The position numbers were made by a program, and so were the translations under genes. Below, one piece after another: positions 5,605 to 8,162 of a stretch of 8,162 nt of DNA (position 1 is its first letter; each line of letters opens with the position of its first letter). This DNA is from Hyphomonadaceae bacterium (GTDB taxonomy: Bacteria > Pseudomonadota > Alphaproteobacteria > Caulobacterales > Aquidulcibacteraceae): contig JAEUMU010000017.1 of NCBI GenBank assembly GCA_016791325.1, positions 1 through 8,162 of the forward strand. The letters are read 5' to 3'. The notes under the pieces are model-generated. The model was given only the letters and a program-made list of their open reading frames with translations, was not told where the DNA came from and did no database searches.

Positions 5605-6644
5605 CGCTCAAACAGCAGCTCAACGACCACATCCGCGACAACGGCCCGATGACGGTCGCGGAGTTCATGGCCGCGTGCCTCTATGACCCTGCGCACGGCT
5701 ATTACGCCACGCGACCCGCGCTCGGCGGGGCTGGCGCCGATTTCATTACCGCGCCCGAAGCCAGCCAGATGTTCGGCGAACTACTCGGCCTTTGGTGCGC
5801 GCACGAGTGGGAAGCGCTCGCCAAGCCCGCGTTCAACCTGATTGAGCTCGGCCCCGGTCGCGGCGTCTTGATGCAAGATGCGCTGCGCGCCAGCGAACGC
5901 ATCGCCGGCATGCACGAGGCTATGCACCTGACGCTGGTGGAAATGAGCGCTCCGCTGCGCGATGAGCAAGCCAAACGCGTCCCTGAAGCGGAATGGGCGT
6001 TGCGCCTGGAAGACGCCCCGCCCGGCCCATCGCTGATCATCGCCAACGAATTTCTGGATTGCCTGCCGATCCGCCAATTCGTGCGCGGCGAAGATGGCTG
6101 GCATGAAAAGCTGGTCGGTCTGGATGAAGCCGATCAACTGGCGTTCGGCCTGAGCGCCGCCCTGCCCGCGCCCGATAGCGAGGATGAAATCGGCGCCGTG
6201 CGTGAGGTCGCGCCGGCGCTTGAATCCTTGATCTATGAAATCGAGCGCCGCCTGCACGATGCGCCGGGCCGCGCGTTGCTGATCGATTACGGCTATGTCC
6301 GCCCCGAAGGCGCCGATACGCTGCAAGCCCTGAAAGCGCACGCTCACGTCGATCCGCTCGAAGCGCCCGGCGCGGCCGATCTCACCGCTCACGTCGATTT
6401 CGCCCGCGTGGCGCATCTGGCGCAGCAAGCCGGCCTCGCCGTGCATGGGCCGGTGACGCAAGCGTCGTTTCTGCGCGGGCTTGGCGTCGAGTTTCGCGCT
6501 GAGGCGCTCGCGCGCGCCAATCCCGAACACGCCGAACGCCTCGCGCGTGAGCTCCGCCGCTTGACCCATCCCGAAGAGATGGGCGCATTGTTCAAGGTGA
6601 TATGTCTCTCCAGCCCCAAACTGCCGCCGCCGGCGGGCTTCTGA
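5601..6644 (+). CDS. MidA/NDUFAF7-like SAM-dependent methyltransferase
   Basis: A 347-residue class I methyltransferase of the MidA/NDUFAF7 family. The human member dimethylates an arginine of the NDUFS2 subunit of complex I and is required for its assembly; a similar role in bacteria is plausible but not shown. Visible motifs: N-terminal MTVAEFMAACLYDPAHGYY (17-35), TAPEASQMFGELLGLW (50-65), the SAM-binding ELGPGRG (82-88), acidic end of the next strand VEMS (113-116), and NEFLDCLPIRQF (149-160), where other members usually have NEFFDALP. Late 'LLIDYGY' and 'DLTAHVDF' segments also fit. The start is GTG at 5601, whose GTGA overlaps the lgt stop; longer upstream extension lies inside lgt and lacks family character. 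The 3' end overlaps pgeF by 43 bases. Confidence 0.92.
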   Translation: MTLKQQLNDHIRDNGPMTVAEFMAACLYDPAHGYYATRPALGGAGADFITAPEASQMFGELLGLWCAHEWEALAKPAFNLIELGPGRGVLMQDALRASERIAGMHEAMHLTLVEMSAPLRDEQAKRVPEAEWALRLEDAPPGPSLIIANEFLDCLPIRQFVRGEDGWHEKLVGLDEADQLAFGLSAALPAPDSEDEIGAVREVAPALESLIYEIERRLHDAPGRALLIDYGYVRPEGADTLQALKAHAHVDPLEAPGAADLTAHVDFARVAHLAQQAGLAVHGPVTQASFLRGLGVEFRAEALARANPEHAERLARELRRLTHPEEMGALFKVICLSSPKLPPPAGF

Positions 6645-7387
6645 GCACGCCGCCTGCGCTGCAGGCGCCCGCGCTCGCACGCGTGCGCCACGGCTTCTTC
6701 GGCCGTGAAGGCGGCGTCTCCACCGGCATTTACACGTCGCTGAACGCCGGCACGGGCTCGAACGATGATCCTGATGCCGTGCGCGAAAACCGCCGCCGCA
6801 TCGCCGCCGCCTTCGCCGCCGATCACCTGATCGGCGTGCATCAGGTGCATTCGCCCGACGCCGTGTTCGCGCTGGGCCCATGGCCGCAGCAGCGCCCCCA
6901 CGCCGATGCGCTCGTCACCACCACGCCCGGCCTGGTCATCAGCGTGCTCACCGCCGATTGCGCGCCCGTTCTGTTGGCCGATGCCGAAGCCGGCGTGGTC
7001 GCCGCCGCGCATGCGGGCTGGAAAGGCGCCCTCTCCGGGGTGCTTGGCGCCACCGTCGCGCTCATGCGCCAGCATGGCGCGCGTGCGATCGTCGCCGCCA
7101 TCGGGCCGACGATCCACCAGCCCTCCTATGAGGTCGGGCCCGAGTTTGAGGCCAAATTCCTCGCCGCCGCACCCGCCAACGCCCGCTTCTTCGCGCCCGG
7201 CGCGAACGGGCGCGCGCATTTCGATCTGCCCGCTTTCTGTGCAGCTCAACTCAAGGCGCTCGGGGTCGCGGCCGAAATCCTGCCGCACGATACCTATGCC
7301 GCGCCCGAACGCTGGCATTCCTGCCGCCGCGCCGCCCATCGCGGCGAACCCGATTACGGGCGCAATTGCGCGGCGATCGCGCTATGA
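6602..7387 (+). CDS. pgeF: Peptidoglycan editing factor PgeF / laccase-domain protein
   Basis: A 261-residue member of the YfiH/LACC1 (formerly multicopper 'polyphenol oxidase') family. Family members are zinc enzymes acting on purine nucleosides, and E. coli PgeF corrects peptidoglycan precursors that carry L-Ser in place of L-Ala. Evidence: RHGFFGREGGVS (29-40) with YTSLNAG (44-50), then the three metal ligands in their family contexts: HQVHS (His83), TADCAPVLL (Cys120) and AAAHAGWKG (His137), AIGPTIHQPSYEVG, and the C-terminal RRAAHRGEPDYGR typical of alphaproteobacterial versions. ATG at 6602 has AAGGTGAT immediately upstream and lies within the 3' end of the methyltransferase gene (43-base overlap in another frame), so it is probably expressed as part of the lgt operon. 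Confidence 0.94.
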   Translation: MSLQPQTAAAGGLLSTPPALQAPALARVRHGFFGREGGVSTGIYTSLNAGTGSNDDPDAVRENRRRIAAAFAADHLIGVHQVHSPDAVFALGPWPQQRPHADALVTTTPGLVISVLTADCAPVLLADAEAGVVAAAHAGWKGALSGVLGATVALMRQHGARAIVAAIGPTIHQPSYEVGPEFEAKFLAAAPANARFFAPGANGRAHFDLPAFCAAQLKALGVAAEILPHDTYAAPERWHSCRRAAHRGEPDYGRNCAAIAL

Positions 7388-7509
7388 GAGCGCGTCGGCC
7401 GCGCAACAGTGCGCGCCGGCGTCACAAATCCGCAGCGAATCTCTTTCCCCGCCGCCGAGTCGGAGGCTAGGAACACCCCGATCCAGGATCGCGACGGGGC
7501 CCGCATCCC
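7388..7509 (+). promoter_or_regulatory. pgeF-prs intergenic region with two inverted repeats (prs leader)
   Basis: 122 bases with no ORF of note. Two dyads are visible: GCCGCCGAGTCGGAGGC (7451-7467), a stem with one mismatch, and CGATCC-A-GGATCG (7479-7491), flanked outside by CCCC (7476-7479) and GGGG (7496-7499). The second is 18 bases before the prs start codon and could be an operator or a leader hairpin that affects ribosome access; the G-run at 7496-7499 is the only ribosome-site-like sequence. No T-run is seen, so a terminator after pgeF is not supported, and no convincing promoter boxes were found. Confidence 0.45.

Positions 7510-8162
<653 letters not shown>

Noticed and set aside
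5781..6881. 366-residue minus-strand frame opposite the methyltransferase and pgeF
   Set aside because: Arg/Gly/Gln-rich with no recognisable features, spans the boundary of two well-supported genes.

Overview
The window is a gene-dense, GC-rich stretch of bacterial chromosome. The gene set is typical of an alphaproteobacterium: alphaproteobacterial-style PgeF with the ending HRGEPDYGR, a short UbiK/BMFP protein beside lgt, MidA/NDUFAF7-type methyltransferase, and a COQ9/TetR-fold protein. Coding sequences prefer G/C at the third codon position, so long antisense reading frames are common and have been left out. A Caulobacterales/Hyphomonadaceae-like source is my best guess, but the lineage below class level is inference.

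Layout. Positions 1-318 (+) are the 3' end of a dihydrofolate-reductase-like (RibD C-terminal domain) gene that converges, with a 4-base overlap, on a minus-strand block. That block, read in its direction of transcription from 4482 down to 315, holds: a UbiK-like ubiquinone-biosynthesis accessory factor; a possible 21-codon ORF; a YbjN-domain protein; proC (4-base GTGA overlap with ybjN); a TetR/COQ9-fold protein; a likely intrinsic terminator; a 70-residue single-pass membrane protein; a strong hairpin; and a Tat-exported EreA/ChaN-like protein. Divergently, from 4561, run lgt, a MidA/NDUFAF7-like methyltransferase (4-base GTGA overlap), pgeF (43-base overlap with the methyltransferase gene), then after a 122-base gap prs, which runs off the right edge.

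How the genes fit together. lgt-midA-pgeF looks like one tightly coupled operon: lipoprotein maturation, a likely complex-I-assembly methyltransferase, and peptidoglycan editing/nucleoside metabolism. Prs makes PRPP and follows with its own leader. The divergent minus block begins with UbiK (ubiquinone) and contains proline synthesis (ProC). UbiK, the MidA-like protein and the COQ9-fold protein give the locus a respiratory-chain flavour, though that grouping is inference.

Most of the window is conserved housekeeping sequence; I did not find a clear undescribed system such as a defence locus, mobile element, CRISPR array or RNA gene. The features most worth a second look are an insertion of about 50 residues in Lgt, the TetR/COQ9-fold protein near ubiK, the orphan 70-residue membrane protein followed by a perfect 12-bp inverted repeat, the Tat-exported EreA/ChaN-like protein, and several structured intergenic segments.
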